NCBI RefSeq assembly: GCF_012932495.1
Contig: NZ_JABCNG010000009.1
Span: forward strand, 1-62,816
Source of the DNA: Novosphingobium sp. SG919
GTDB taxonomy: Bacteria > Pseudomonadota > Alphaproteobacteria > Sphingomonadales > Sphingomonadaceae
Length of the DNA stretch: 62,816 bases
Reading direction: 5' to 3'
The notes beneath the pieces are model-generated. The model had not been told where the DNA came from and made no database searches. It was given only the letters and a program-made list of their open reading frames with translations. Below are positions 44,651 to 54,122 of this stretch, in pieces (position 1 is the first letter of the stretch; every line of letters begins with the position of its first letter). The position numbers and the translations under genes are program-made.

Positions 44651-46684
44651 ATGATCGAGACCAAGCTTCACGACGACGTCCTCGAGATTGTCATGGCCAA
44701 TCCGCCGGTCAATGCACTGGGCGCGCAGGTCCGCCAGGGGCTGGCCAAGGCGCTGGCCGATGCGCAGGGCGATCCGGCGATCAAGGCGATCGTCATTCGC
44801 GGCGCCGGCAAGATGTTCTCGGGCGGCGCCGACATTACCGAGTTTGGCAAGCCGCCGGTCGATCCTTGGCTGCCGCAGGTGGTCGATGCGATCGAGGCGA
44901 GCGCCAAGCCGGTGGTCGCTGCCATTCACGGGACGGCGCTGGGCGGCGGGCTGGAAGTGGCGCTGGGCGCGCATTACCGGATCGCCAGCCCCAAGGCCAG
45001 GCTGGGCCTGCCCGAAGTCTCGCTTGGCATCCTGCCCGGTGCCGGCGGCACGCAACGACTGCCGCGCCTCGTGGGCGTGGAAACCGCGCTTGACATGATC
45101 GTCTCGGGCACGCCGATCGCGGCGAGCAAGGCGGCGCAGGCCGGGCTCGTCGACAAGCTGGCCGAGAGCGACGAAAGCCTTGCCGCCGAGGCGATCGCCT
45201 ATGCCCGCACACTCGCCGCGCCCCGCCGCACCGGCGATCGCTCCGTTTCGGCCGATCCGGCAGTGTTTGAACAGTTCGCGACCCAAAATGCCCGCAAGAT
45301 CAAGGGCCTCGATGCGCCCCAGGGCTGCATCGCGGCGGTGAAGGCTGCAACCGAACTGCCGCTCGACCAGGGGCAGGAAAAGGAACGCATGCTGTTCCAG
45401 CAACTTGTCGCCGGCGCGCAGTCCAGGGCGCTGCGCCACGTCTTCTTCGCCGAGCGCGCCGCGGCCAAGATCGATGGCCTGCCCAAGGATATCCAGCTCC
45501 GCCCGATCAACAAGGTCGGCGTGATCGGCGCGGGCACGATGGGCGGCGGCATCTCGATGAATTTCCTCTCGGCGAACATCCCGGTTACCATGGTCGAGAT
45601 GGCGCAGGATGCGCTGGACCGTGGCATTGGCGTCATGCGCAAAAACTACGAGGCAACCGCCGCCAAGGGTAGGCTCACCGCCGAGCAGGTCGAAAAGGCG
45701 ATGGGCCTGATCACGCCGACGCTCGACTTTTCAGCGCTTGCCGACTGTGACCTCATCATCGAGGCGGTCTATGAAAACATGGAGGTGAAGAAGGAGATTT
45801 TTGCCCGGCTCGACGGCATTGCCAAGCCGGGCGCGATGCTTGCGTCAAACACCTCCTATCTCTCTATCGACGAAATCGCGGCGGCAACGACGCGCCCGCA
45901 GGACGTGCTCGGCCTCCATTTCTTCTCGCCCGCCAACGTGATGAAGCTGGTCGAGGTGGTTCGCGGGGCCAAGACCGCGCCCGATGCGCTGGCCACTGGC
46001 ATGGCTATCGCGCGCAAAATCGGCAAGGTGCCGGTTGTGGCCGGGGTCTGCTATGGCTTCATCGGCAATCGCATGCTGATCCCGCGCCAGGCCAACGCCA
46101 ACGCGCTGCTGCTTGAAGGCGCCACGCCGGAACAGGTCGATCGCGTGCATACCGACTTCGGCATGCCGATGGGGCCGTTCCAGATGGCCGATCTCGCCGG
46201 CGTCGATATCGGCTGGCATCGCGATCCCAGCCGCATCGAAAGCCTTCAGGACGCGCTGTGCGCGCAGGGACGCTGGGGCCAGAAGAAGCAAGCCGGCTTC
46301 TACGATTACGACGAGAAGCGGCGGCCGACGCGATCGCCGGTCGTCGCGACGATCATCGACGATTTCCGCGCCAGGGCCGGGATCGTCCCGCGCGATATTT
46401 CCGACGAGGAGATCACGGTGCGTACGCTGTACTCTATGGTCAACGAAGGCGCCAAGATCCTGGAAGAAGGCATTGCCCAACGCGCTTCGGATATCGATGT
46501 CGTGTGGAACTATGGCTATGGTTGGCCGCGTCACAAGGGCGGGCCGATGTTCTGGGCAGATACGGTCGGATTGGACAAGATCGCGCAGTCGCTGACACGC
46601 TACCAGCATGCGCTGGGCGCCGAATTCACGCTGTCACCGCTGCTGCTCGAATGCGCCGCGCAAGGCAAGCCGCTCGACCGATAA
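44651..46684 (+). CDS. Bifunctional enoyl-CoA hydratase/3-hydroxyacyl-CoA dehydrogenase (FadB-type)
   Basis: 677 aa, two enzymes in one chain. Residues 1-190 form a crotonase domain with oxyanion-hole loops GGADITEFG and ALGGGLEVALG and catalytic Glu in LPEVSLGILPGAGG. From about 290 comes a Rossmann domain (VGVIGAGTMGGGISM) with the catalytic His in GLHFFSPANVMKLVEVV and its Glu partner, then the C-terminal helices. It hydrates enoyl-CoA and oxidises the 3-hydroxyacyl-CoA to 3-ketoacyl-CoA. It lies centrally in the beta-oxidation operon, so the thiolase encoded later completes the cycle. Confidence 0.94.
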   Translation: MIETKLHDDVLEIVMANPPVNALGAQVRQGLAKALADAQGDPAIKAIVIRGAGKMFSGGADITEFGKPPVDPWLPQVVDAIEASAKPVVAAIHGTALGGGLEVALGAHYRIASPKARLGLPEVSLGILPGAGGTQRLPRLVGVETALDMIVSGTPIAASKAAQAGLVDKLAESDESLAAEAIAYARTLAAPRRTGDRSVSADPAVFEQFATQNARKIKGLDAPQGCIAAVKAATELPLDQGQEKERMLFQQLVAGAQSRALRHVFFAERAAAKIDGLPKDIQLRPINKVGVIGAGTMGGGISMNFLSANIPVTMVEMAQDALDRGIGVMRKNYEATAAKGRLTAEQVEKAMGLITPTLDFSALADCDLIIEAVYENMEVKKEIFARLDGIAKPGAMLASNTSYLSIDEIAAATTRPQDVLGLHFFSPANVMKLVEVVRGAKTAPDALATGMAIARKIGKVPVVAGVCYGFIGNRMLIPRQANANALLLEGATPEQVDRVHTDFGMPMGPFQMADLAGVDIGWHRDPSRIESLQDALCAQGRWGQKKQAGFYDYDEKRRPTRSPVVATIIDDFRARAGIVPRDISDEEITVRTLYSMVNEGAKILEEGIAQRASDIDVVWNYGYGWPRHKGGPMFWADTVGLDKIAQSLTRYQHALGAEFTLSPLLLECAAQGKPLDR

Positions 46685-46721
46685 GCGACGCAGAAAAAAG
46701 ACAAGACGAGAGGAGAGCATC

Positions 46722-48374
46722 ATGCCGCTACGCTTCGCTGAACCGGCGACCGAGGCCTATCGCTTCCCGCTGACCATCCGCCACCTGCTCGACAGTGTCC
46801 TGACCACGGCGGGCGACCGGCGGATCGTCTATCGCGAACAGGGCAGCTGGACCTATCGCGAGTTCGCCGGGCGGGTCGGCCGGCTCGCCTCGCTGCTGGC
46901 GGACCTGGGTGCCGAGCAGGGGATGACGATCGCGGTAATGGACTGGGACAGCCACCGCTATCTCGAGGCCTATTTCGCGGTTCCGATGATGGGCGCTGTG
47001 CTGCAGACGGTGAACGTGCGCCTGCCCGCGCCGCAGGTTGCCTACACGCTGAATCACGCCAACGCGGAGATCCTGCTCGTCCATCATGATTTCTTTCCGC
47101 TGGTCGAAGCCGTGCTGCCGTCGCTGCCCGGTGTAAAGGCGGTGGTCGCCATCATGGATGGCACGCAAGGCGCGCTGCCGGCCTATGCCAAGGGCGAGTA
47201 CGAAGCGCTGTCAGCCGCAGCCTCGCCGGATTATCCGTTCGAAGACTTCGACGAAAACGCCGTTGCCACCACCTTTTACACCACCGGCACGACCGGCAAT
47301 CCCAAGGGCGTGTGTTTCACCCATCGCCAGTTGGTGCTCCACACGCTGGCGTGCAATGCGCCGTTCGGCGCGGCGGATGGCACCGGCTTTGCCTACAAAG
47401 ACGTCTACATGCCGTTGACGCCGATGTTTCACGTCCACGCCTGGGGCGTGCCCTATGTCGCGACGATGCTGGGCATGACGCAAGTCTATCCGGGTCGGTA
47501 CGAGCCCGAGATGCTGTGCCGGCTGCATTCGCAGCACAAGGTGACCTATTCGCACTGCGTGCCGACGATCCTGCGGATGCTGCTCGATGCGGCCGAAAAG
47601 ACCGGCACCGATGTCAGCGGCTGGACGATCACCGTGGGTGGATCGGCGCTGTCGGCGCAACTCTGCGCGGAAGGGCGTCGCAAGGGCATGCGCCTGATCG
47701 CGGGGTACGGCATGTCGGAAACCGGGCCGCTGGTCTCGGTCGCGCGCATCCGCCCCGGCACCGAAGGCGATGACGCGGCAGAAATCGAGGCGCTGACCGC
47801 GACGGTCCCCGCCCCGCTGATTTCGGCGCGGATCGTCGATGATGACATGAACGATGTGCCGCACGACGGGCAGACGCGCGGCGAGCTGGTGCTGCGCGCG
47901 CCCTGGCTCACCCCCTGCTACACCGGCGATGCCAAGGCCTCGGAAGCATTGTGGCGCGGCGGCTGGATGCACACGCAGGACATCGCGACGATCGATGCCG
48001 ATGGCTATATCCGCATCCGCGACCGGCTGAAGGACGTGATCAAGACCGGCGGGGAATGGATCGATTCCATCCAGCTGGAGGAACTCGTCGCCACTGCCGA
48101 AGGCGTGGTGGAAGTGGCGGTGGTGGCCATGCCCGACGCCAAATGGGGCGAACGGCCCTTGGCGGTCGTGGTCGCGCGGCCCGGTGCCGCACTGACTCTC
48201 GAAGCGCTGAACGCGCCGATCGAGGCAGCGATCAGCCAGGGCACCATCACCCGCTATGCCAAGCTGGAGCGCTTCGCAGTCGTCGATGGCCTGCCCCGCA
48301 CCAGCGTCGGCAAGATCGACAAGAAGCTCATTCGCGCCACCCATGCCGACAACGCCCAGGCGGGTGTCGCCTGA
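46722..48374 (+). CDS. Acyl-CoA synthetase (AMP-forming, long/medium-chain type)
   Basis: 550 aa from ATG 46722 with GAGAGGAG upstream. ANL superfamily: P-loop FYTTGTTGNPKGV, A5 motif YGMSETGP, the Asp of A7 in MHTQDIATIDADGY, and the catalytic lysine in LPRTSVGKIDKK. It activates a free carboxylic acid with ATP and CoA, which feeds the operon. The substrate class cannot be told exactly; members of this branch take medium-chain, aromatic or terpenoid acids. A 78-bp gap with no gene separates it from the next dehydrogenase. Confidence 0.93.
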   Translation: MPLRFAEPATEAYRFPLTIRHLLDSVLTTAGDRRIVYREQGSWTYREFAGRVGRLASLLADLGAEQGMTIAVMDWDSHRYLEAYFAVPMMGAVLQTVNVRLPAPQVAYTLNHANAEILLVHHDFFPLVEAVLPSLPGVKAVVAIMDGTQGALPAYAKGEYEALSAAASPDYPFEDFDENAVATTFYTTGTTGNPKGVCFTHRQLVLHTLACNAPFGAADGTGFAYKDVYMPLTPMFHVHAWGVPYVATMLGMTQVYPGRYEPEMLCRLHSQHKVTYSHCVPTILRMLLDAAEKTGTDVSGWTITVGGSALSAQLCAEGRRKGMRLIAGYGMSETGPLVSVARIRPGTEGDDAAEIEALTATVPAPLISARIVDDDMNDVPHDGQTRGELVLRAPWLTPCYTGDAKASEALWRGGWMHTQDIATIDADGYIRIRDRLKDVIKTGGEWIDSIQLEELVATAEGVVEVAVVAMPDAKWGERPLAVVVARPGAALTLEALNAPIEAAISQGTITRYAKLERFAVVDGLPRTSVGKIDKKLIRATHADNAQAGVA

Positions 48375-48452
48375 TGCCCCACTCCGCTTGTCCCGGCAGG
48401 CCCCGCTCTGCCCTTGCCCGCCGCGTGGCGGCCTGTTTGAAAGGTTGATCTG

Positions 48453-49652
48453 ATGGATCTCCACTTCTCGCCCGAGGAAATGGCTTTCCGCGAGGAAGTC
48501 AGGGCTTTCCTGAAGGATCGGCTACCCACCCGCATCGCCGAAAAGGTGCGCACCAGCAAGCGGCTCACCAAGCAGGACATGGCAGAGTGGCACGCCATCC
48601 TCAACGAACGCGGCTGGTATGCCAACCACTGGCCCAAGGAATACGGCGGCCCCGGCTGGTCGGTGGCGCAGGCGGCGATCTTCGACATCGAGAGCGCGCT
48701 GGCCCACGCACCGCGCATCGTCCCGTTCGGCGTTTCGATGCTCGGCCCAGTGCTGATCAAATATGGTTCGCAGGCGCAAAAGGATCATTGGCTGCCGCGT
48801 ATCCTCGACGGCACCGACTGGTGGTGCCAGGGCTATTCCGAACCTGGCGCAGGCTCTGACCTTGCCAGCCTGAAAACCAGCGCGGTGCGCGATGGCGACC
48901 ATTACGTCGTCAACGGCCAGAAGACCTGGACCACGCTTGGCCAGTATGCCGACATGATTTTCTGCCTGGTGCGCACCTCGACCGAGGGCAAGAAGCAGGA
49001 GGGCATCTCGTTCCTGCTGATCGACATGAAGACGCCCGGCGTAGAGGTTCGTCCGATCATCCTGCTCGATGGCGAGCATGAGGTGAACGAGGTGTTCTTC
49101 ACCGATGTGCGCGTGCCGGCCGAAAACCTGGTTGGCGAGGAGAACAAGGGCTGGACCTATGCCAAATACCTGCTGACCTACGAGCGCGCGGGCCTTGCCG
49201 GGGTTGGCGGCTCGATGGCGGCGTTCAACCACCTCAAGGAAATCGCGCAAAGCCAGCGCAAGGGGGGCCGGCCACTTGCGGAAGACCCGTTGTTCGCCGC
49301 GCGGCTCGCCCGGTTGGAAATCAACCTCGAGAACCTCAAGATCACCAATCTGCGCGTGCTGGCCGCTTCGGGAAGCGGCGGGTCGGCGCCGCTGGAAATG
49401 AGCGCGATGCTCAAGATCTGCGGCACCGAGATCCGCCAGGAGATCACCAGCCTCACCCGGCGCGCGCTGGGGCCATACGCCCAGCCCTTTGTCAGCGAAG
49501 CGCTGGACGAGGGCTTCAACGGCGCGCCCATCGGCCCGGACTATGCGGCGCCGGTAGCGGTGGACTATTTCAACAACCGCAAGCTCTCGATCTTCGGCGG
49601 CTCCAACGAAGTGCAGCGCGAGATCATCACCAAAGCCCTGTTGGAGCTCTGA
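48453..49652 (+). CDS. Acyl-CoA dehydrogenase, subunit A of a likely two-part enzyme
   Basis: 399 aa with the FAD-site motif GYSEPGAGSDLASL, the VVNGQKTWTT segment, NLVGEENKGW, and the end FGGSNEVQREIITKAL. Sequence style matches the PimC/FadE26-type half of heteromeric acyl-CoA dehydrogenases, in which two homologous but unequal chains form an alpha2-beta2 enzyme for branched, ring-bearing or dicarboxylic acyl-CoA. The partner candidate begins 3 bp downstream. That pairing suggests a bulky substrate. Confidence 0.92.
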   Translation: MDLHFSPEEMAFREEVRAFLKDRLPTRIAEKVRTSKRLTKQDMAEWHAILNERGWYANHWPKEYGGPGWSVAQAAIFDIESALAHAPRIVPFGVSMLGPVLIKYGSQAQKDHWLPRILDGTDWWCQGYSEPGAGSDLASLKTSAVRDGDHYVVNGQKTWTTLGQYADMIFCLVRTSTEGKKQEGISFLLIDMKTPGVEVRPIILLDGEHEVNEVFFTDVRVPAENLVGEENKGWTYAKYLLTYERAGLAGVGGSMAAFNHLKEIAQSQRKGGRPLAEDPLFAARLARLEINLENLKITNLRVLAASGSGGSAPLEMSAMLKICGTEIRQEITSLTRRALGPYAQPFVSEALDEGFNGAPIGPDYAAPVAVDYFNNRKLSIFGGSNEVQREIITKALLEL

Positions 49653-49655
49653 GCC

Positions 49656-50762
49656 ATGTATTTCCACCACAGCGAAGATCGGCAGATGCTGGCCGACATG
49701 CTCGGCCGCTATCTTCAGCAGCGTTACCCGTTCGACATCCGCAACAAGATCAGCGCGTCGCCCGAAGGCTGGTCGCGCACGCATTGGGCGGAACTGGCGG
49801 AACTGGGTGTCGTGGGCGCCCTGTTCGGCGAGGGGGCGGGCGGCTTTGGCGGCACCGGCTTTGATATCGCGGCCGTGTTCGAAGGATTGGGCAAGGCACT
49901 GGTGGTCGAGCCGTTCCTTGGCACGCTGATGGCCGGCCAGGCACTGGCCATGGCCGCGGGCAAACAGGACGCGCTGCTGGCCGAGGTGATCGCCGGGACC
50001 ACCCTGCTCGCCTTCGCGCATGAAGAGCCGCAGAGCCGATATGATGTCAGCGACGTCGAAACCCAGGCTTTGCCCAACAGCGCGGGCTGGGCGCTCCAGG
50101 GTTGCAAGGCGGTTGTCCCGCAGATCGAGGCGGCCGATCGCATTCTCGTCTCGGCGCGGATCGCCGGCGCACCGGGCGATGAAGCCGGCATCGGCCTGTT
50201 CCTCGTCGACAAGGCGGCGGCCCGGCTGCGCGGCTATCCCATGGTCGACGGCGGGCGCGGCGGCGAGCTGGTCCTCGATAACACGCCGGCCACGCTGGTG
50301 GCCAAGGACGGCTTCCCCCTCATCGAGCAGGCGATCGCCGCCGGCATTGTCGCGCTTGCCTGGGAGGCCGTGGCGGTGATGGACGTGCTCAAGACCACAA
50401 CGCTCGATTATCTGCGCACGCGCCGTCAGTTCGGCGTGCCGATCGGCAAGTTCCAGGCGCTGCAACATCGCATGGCCACCGTGGCACTGGAGATCGAGCT
50501 GGCGCGCTCTGCCGCGATCAGCGCCGCCGATGCGCTGGGCCAGGATCGGCGCACCCGCGAACGTGCCGTCTCGGCCGCCAAGTACACGATCGGCCGCGTC
50601 GGCACGCTGGTGGCCGAGGAATCCATCCAGATGCACGGCGGCATCGGCATGACGTGGGAGCTGCCGCTCTCGCACTACGCCAAGCGGCTGACGATGATTG
50701 GCCACCAACTCGGCGACGAAGACCATCATCTTGAACGCTTCATTGCCTTGGGGCACGCCTGA
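49656..50762 (+). CDS. Acyl-CoA dehydrogenase, subunit B of a likely two-part enzyme
   Basis: 368 aa, shorter than its neighbour and more divergent: the middle FAD-binding strands are weak (FAHEEPQSRYDVSDVETQAL in place of the SEPxAGSD block), while the C-terminal part is normal (YLRTRRQFGVPIGKFQALQH, IQMHGGIGMTWE). This is the usual picture for the beta chain in PimC/PimD or ChsE1/ChsE2-like enzymes. The next gene overlaps it by one base. Confidence 0.9.
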   Translation: MYFHHSEDRQMLADMLGRYLQQRYPFDIRNKISASPEGWSRTHWAELAELGVVGALFGEGAGGFGGTGFDIAAVFEGLGKALVVEPFLGTLMAGQALAMAAGKQDALLAEVIAGTTLLAFAHEEPQSRYDVSDVETQALPNSAGWALQGCKAVVPQIEAADRILVSARIAGAPGDEAGIGLFLVDKAAARLRGYPMVDGGRGGELVLDNTPATLVAKDGFPLIEQAIAAGIVALAWEAVAVMDVLKTTTLDYLRTRRQFGVPIGKFQALQHRMATVALEIELARSAAISAADALGQDRRTRERAVSAAKYTIGRVGTLVAEESIQMHGGIGMTWELPLSHYAKRLTMIGHQLGDEDHHLERFIALGHA

Positions 50763-52483
50763 TGAGCAGCGATGCATTGCCCTCGGCCGGATTGCTTGCC
50801 TTCCAGCTGGGCGACTGGCTGAACGCACTGGGCGGGGATGACCATGGCACGTTCCTCGCCATGCTGGAAATGGCGCACAAGCTCGCGGCTGACGAATTCA
50901 TGCCGCACTATCGCCAGGCCGACCTCCAGGAGCCGACGCTCGATGCGGATGGCGTGCATATTCTGCCCGCGATCAAGCAGGCCCTGGCCCGCTATGCCGA
51001 ACTCGGCCTGTTCGGGATCAGCTTCCCCGAAGAGCTGGGTGGGCTCGGTCTTCCCACCACGACATCGCTGGCGCTCTACGCGGTCTTTGCCGCAGCCAAT
51101 GTGTCGACCTCTGCCTATCCGATGCTGACGACGGCCAATGCCCGTCTCATCACCGCGTTCGGCACGCCCGCGCAAATCACGCGGTTCGCGCGTCCGCAGA
51201 TCGCCGGGCGCTGGTTTGGCACGATGTGCTTGTCAGAGCCGCAAGCCGGTTCGAGCCTGGGCGATATCCGCACCCGCGCCACCCCCGATGGCGAGGACGA
51301 GCACGGCGTCCGGTATCGGATCACCGGCAACAAGATGTGGATTTCGGGCGGCGACCAGGATGTGAGCGAGAATATCGTCCACCTCGTCCTCGCCAAGATC
51401 ACCGACGAGAATGGCGCGCTTCCGGCCGGATCAAAGGGCATCTCGCTGTTCATCGTGCCCAAATGGCTTGCGGATGGATCGCCCAACGATGTTGTCGTGG
51501 CCGGGCTCAACCACAAGATGGGCTTTCGCGGCACGTCCAACTGCCTGCTCAATTTCGGCGAGCGCGACGGCGCAATCGGATGGCGCGTGGGCGCCCCGGG
51601 CCAGGGGCTTGCCCAGATGTTCATGATGATGAACGAGGCCCGGATCGGGGTCGGCATGGGCGCTGCCGCCCTGGCCTACCGCGGGTATCGCCAATCGCTG
51701 CGCTATGCACGCGAACGGGTGCAAGGCCGCGCTGTCGGCACCAAGGGCGGCGATCCGCTGCCGATTATCGACCATCCCGACGTTCGCGCCATGATCCTGC
51801 GACAAAAGGTCTATGCCGAGGGTGCGATCGCGCTCTGCCTCTATTGCGCGCACCTTGTCGATCAGGCGAGCGAGGATGCAGAGGCACTGCTCGCGCTGCT
51901 TACCCCGGTTGCCAAGACGTGGTCGTCCGAGTTCGGCCTCGCTGCCAACGACCTCGCCATCCAGGTTCTGGGCGGGTACGGCTACACGCGCGATTTCGAT
52001 GTCGAGCAGCTCTACCGCGACAACCGCCTCAATCCGATCCACGAAGGCACCACAGGCATCCAGGCGATTGACCTGCTGGGACGCAAGATCCTGTTTTCCG
52101 ATGGGCGCGGCCTCGCAATACTGCGCGACAGGATCACCGCCACGGCCGCATGCACGGATGGCACCCTCGCCGGTTGTGCCACTGCGCTGACCGCCTTCTG
52201 GGACCGCTTGGCACAGACCATTGCCGGGTTGCAGAAGCGCAGCGGCGCCGGCGCCTTTGACGATGCGACGCTGTTTCTGCGCGCCTTTGGCCACGGTGTG
52301 GTCATGTGGTTGTGGTTGGACCAGGCCGGGAAGGCCACCGTCGATAGTCCGCTGCGGCCCGGCATCCTCGCTGCCTGCCGTTTCATGGCCGAAACCGAAT
52401 TGCCACAGGCTTTGGCGTGGCTCCGCGTGGTCGACACGCACAGCGATCTGGTGCGCCACCTGCCGGAAGAGGCCTTCGCATGA
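50762..52483 (+). CDS. Large acyl-CoA dehydrogenase with C-terminal extension (AidB/FadE5/DmdC type)
   Basis: 573 aa. FAD/substrate motif CLSEPQAGSSLGDI, ITGNKMWISGGDQD, MMNEARIGVGMGAAALAYRG, and VLGGYGYTRDFDVEQLYRDNRL with the region of the catalytic Glu in PIHEGTTGIQAIDLLGRK. About 130 extra C-terminal residues match the long subgroup that includes DmdC (methylthiopropionyl-CoA) and FadE5. It is the third dehydrogenase in a row and the fourth in the operon, so several separate desaturation steps or substrates are handled. Confidence 0.92.
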   Translation: MSSDALPSAGLLAFQLGDWLNALGGDDHGTFLAMLEMAHKLAADEFMPHYRQADLQEPTLDADGVHILPAIKQALARYAELGLFGISFPEELGGLGLPTTTSLALYAVFAAANVSTSAYPMLTTANARLITAFGTPAQITRFARPQIAGRWFGTMCLSEPQAGSSLGDIRTRATPDGEDEHGVRYRITGNKMWISGGDQDVSENIVHLVLAKITDENGALPAGSKGISLFIVPKWLADGSPNDVVVAGLNHKMGFRGTSNCLLNFGERDGAIGWRVGAPGQGLAQMFMMMNEARIGVGMGAAALAYRGYRQSLRYARERVQGRAVGTKGGDPLPIIDHPDVRAMILRQKVYAEGAIALCLYCAHLVDQASEDAEALLALLTPVAKTWSSEFGLAANDLAIQVLGGYGYTRDFDVEQLYRDNRLNPIHEGTTGIQAIDLLGRKILFSDGRGLAILRDRITATAACTDGTLAGCATALTAFWDRLAQTIAGLQKRSGAGAFDDATLFLRAFGHGVVMWLWLDQAGKATVDSPLRPGILAACRFMAETELPQALAWLRVVDTHSDLVRHLPEEAFA

Positions 52484-52932
52484 CCGATCTTCCCGCCGCC
52501 ATCCAGGCCGAGATCGGCGTAACCCGCCATTCGGACTGGGTCATCGTCGATCAGAAGATGATCGATCTCTTCGCCGAGGCGACGCATGATCACCAATTCA
52601 TCCACGTCGATCCGGCGCGCGCGGCGCAAACACCGTTCGGCGGCACGATTGCGCACGGCTTTCTCACCCTGTCACTGCTGGCCTGGCTCGAGGCTTCGAT
52701 CGCACGCCCCGCCATGCCGCCTGCCAAGATGGCCGTGAACTATGGGCTGGACCGAGTGCGGTTCATCTCGCCGGTTCGCTCCGGCAGCCGGATTCGCCTG
52801 GCCTCGACGCTTGTCGATATTACCGAGAAGTCACCTGGTCGCTTTCAACAGACACTCGATGTCACGATCGAGATCGAGGGGCACGCCAAGCCCGCCCTTG
52901 CCGCCATTTGGCTCACCCAATTCACGATTTGA
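52480..52932 (+). CDS. MaoC-like enoyl-CoA hydratase
   Basis: 150 aa, single hot-dog fold, from ATG 52480 (4-bp overlap upstream). The hydratase-2 motif with catalytic Asp and His is visible in TGDHQ-like ATHDHQFIHVDPARAAQTP, and GTIAHGFLTLSLLAWL is typical. It adds water to trans-2-enoyl-CoA to give the (R)-3-hydroxyacyl-CoA, whereas the FadB-type protein gives the (S) form. Having both suggests two stereochemical routes or a ring or branch that needs the R-hydratase. Confidence 0.92.
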   Translation: MTDLPAAIQAEIGVTRHSDWVIVDQKMIDLFAEATHDHQFIHVDPARAAQTPFGGTIAHGFLTLSLLAWLEASIARPAMPPAKMAVNYGLDRVRFISPVRSGSRIRLASTLVDITEKSPGRFQQTLDVTIEIEGHAKPALAAIWLTQFTI

Positions 52933-52949
52933 AACATCAGGAGATTTTC

Positions 52950-54122
52950 GTGCGCGACGCCGTCATCGTTTCCACCGCCCGTACGCCGATCGGCCGCGCC
53001 TATCGCGGCGCCTTCAACGCCACCCCCTCCCCGACCCTCGCCGCGCATGCGATCCGCAGCGCTGTCGAGCGGGCCGGCGTGGACCCGGCCGAAATTGACG
53101 ATTGCATCATCGGCGCTGCCTTGCCGCAGGGCGTGCAGCACACGATCGGGCGCACCGCCGCCTTGCGAGCCGGCCTGCCGGTAACGGTTTCGGGCCTTAC
53201 GATCGACCGGCAATGTTCCTCCGGGCTCATGGCGATCGCCACGGCTGCCAAGCAGGTCATTGTCGATCGCATGAACGTGGTCGTTGCCGGCGGCGTTGAA
53301 TCCATTTCGCTGGTGCAGACGCCGCAAATGCGGGTTGAGCCCGATCGCGCGCTGCTCGCGATGGTGCCAGACATCTACATGCCGATGCTTCAGACGGCCG
53401 AGATTGTCGCCAAGCGCTATGGCATCTCGCGCGCTGCGCAGGATGCCTATGCGTTGCGCTCGCAGCAACAAACCGCCGCGGCCCAGGCCGCCGGAGCGTT
53501 CGACCAGGAAATCGTGCCCGTAACCGCAACGATGGCCGTCGCCGACAAGGCCACCGGAGAAATTTCGCACCGCGACGTCACGCTGACGAAAGACGAAGGC
53601 AATCGCCCGGAAACCACGGCAGAAGGGCTCGCCGCGCTCAAGCCGGTGGTTGAAGGTGGCGTCATCACCGCGGGCAATGCATCGCAACTGTCCGATGGCG
53701 CTTCGGCCTGCGTGATCATGGAAGCCAGGCTGGCTGCCGATCGCGGGCTCACGCCGCTCGGCCGCTATGTCGGCATGGCAATGGCTGGAACCGAACCCGA
53801 TGAAATGGGCATCGGCCCAGTCTTTGCAGTGCCCAAGCTGCTCGAACGGTTCGGCCTTGGCATGGATGACATCGGGCTGTGGGAGCTTAACGAAGCCTTC
53901 GCCGTGCAGATGCTGTATTGCCGCGACACGCTGGGCATTCCCGATGACCGGCTCAACGTCAATGGCGGCGCGATCTCGATCGGCCATCCCTATGGCATGT
54001 CGGGCGCGCGCATGGTCGGTCACGCGTTGATCGAGGGCAAGCGGCGCGGTGCGCGGCACGTTGTCGTGACGATGTGCGTGGGCGGCGGCATGGGCGCGGC
54101 CGGCCTGTTCGAGGTGCTGTGA
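52950..54122 (+). CDS. Thiolase (acetyl-CoA acyltransferase, FadA-type)
   Basis: 390 aa from GTG 52950 with CAGGAG 6 bp upstream. Active-site nucleophile Cys89 in DRQCSSGLMA, NEAFAVQ, catalytic His in GHPYGMSG, and second Cys in MCVGGGMGAA. It splits 3-ketoacyl-CoA with CoA, releasing acetyl-CoA or propionyl-CoA. It completes the cycle started by the ligase, dehydrogenases, hydratases and FadB-type protein. The stop codon overlaps the next start. Confidence 0.94.
   Translation: MRDAVIVSTARTPIGRAYRGAFNATPSPTLAAHAIRSAVERAGVDPAEIDDCIIGAALPQGVQHTIGRTAALRAGLPVTVSGLTIDRQCSSGLMAIATAAKQVIVDRMNVVVAGGVESISLVQTPQMRVEPDRALLAMVPDIYMPMLQTAEIVAKRYGISRAAQDAYALRSQQQTAAAQAAGAFDQEIVPVTATMAVADKATGEISHRDVTLTKDEGNRPETTAEGLAALKPVVEGGVITAGNASQLSDGASACVIMEARLAADRGLTPLGRYVGMAMAGTEPDEMGIGPVFAVPKLLERFGLGMDDIGLWELNEAFAVQMLYCRDTLGIPDDRLNVNGGAISIGHPYGMSGARMVGHALIEGKRRGARHVVVTMCVGGGMGAAGLFEVL

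Noticed and set aside
48522..50828. 768-codon minus-strand open frame across two acyl-CoA dehydrogenases
   Set aside because: It is the antisense shadow of clearly identified genes; its composition is non-protein-like and no domain is visible.
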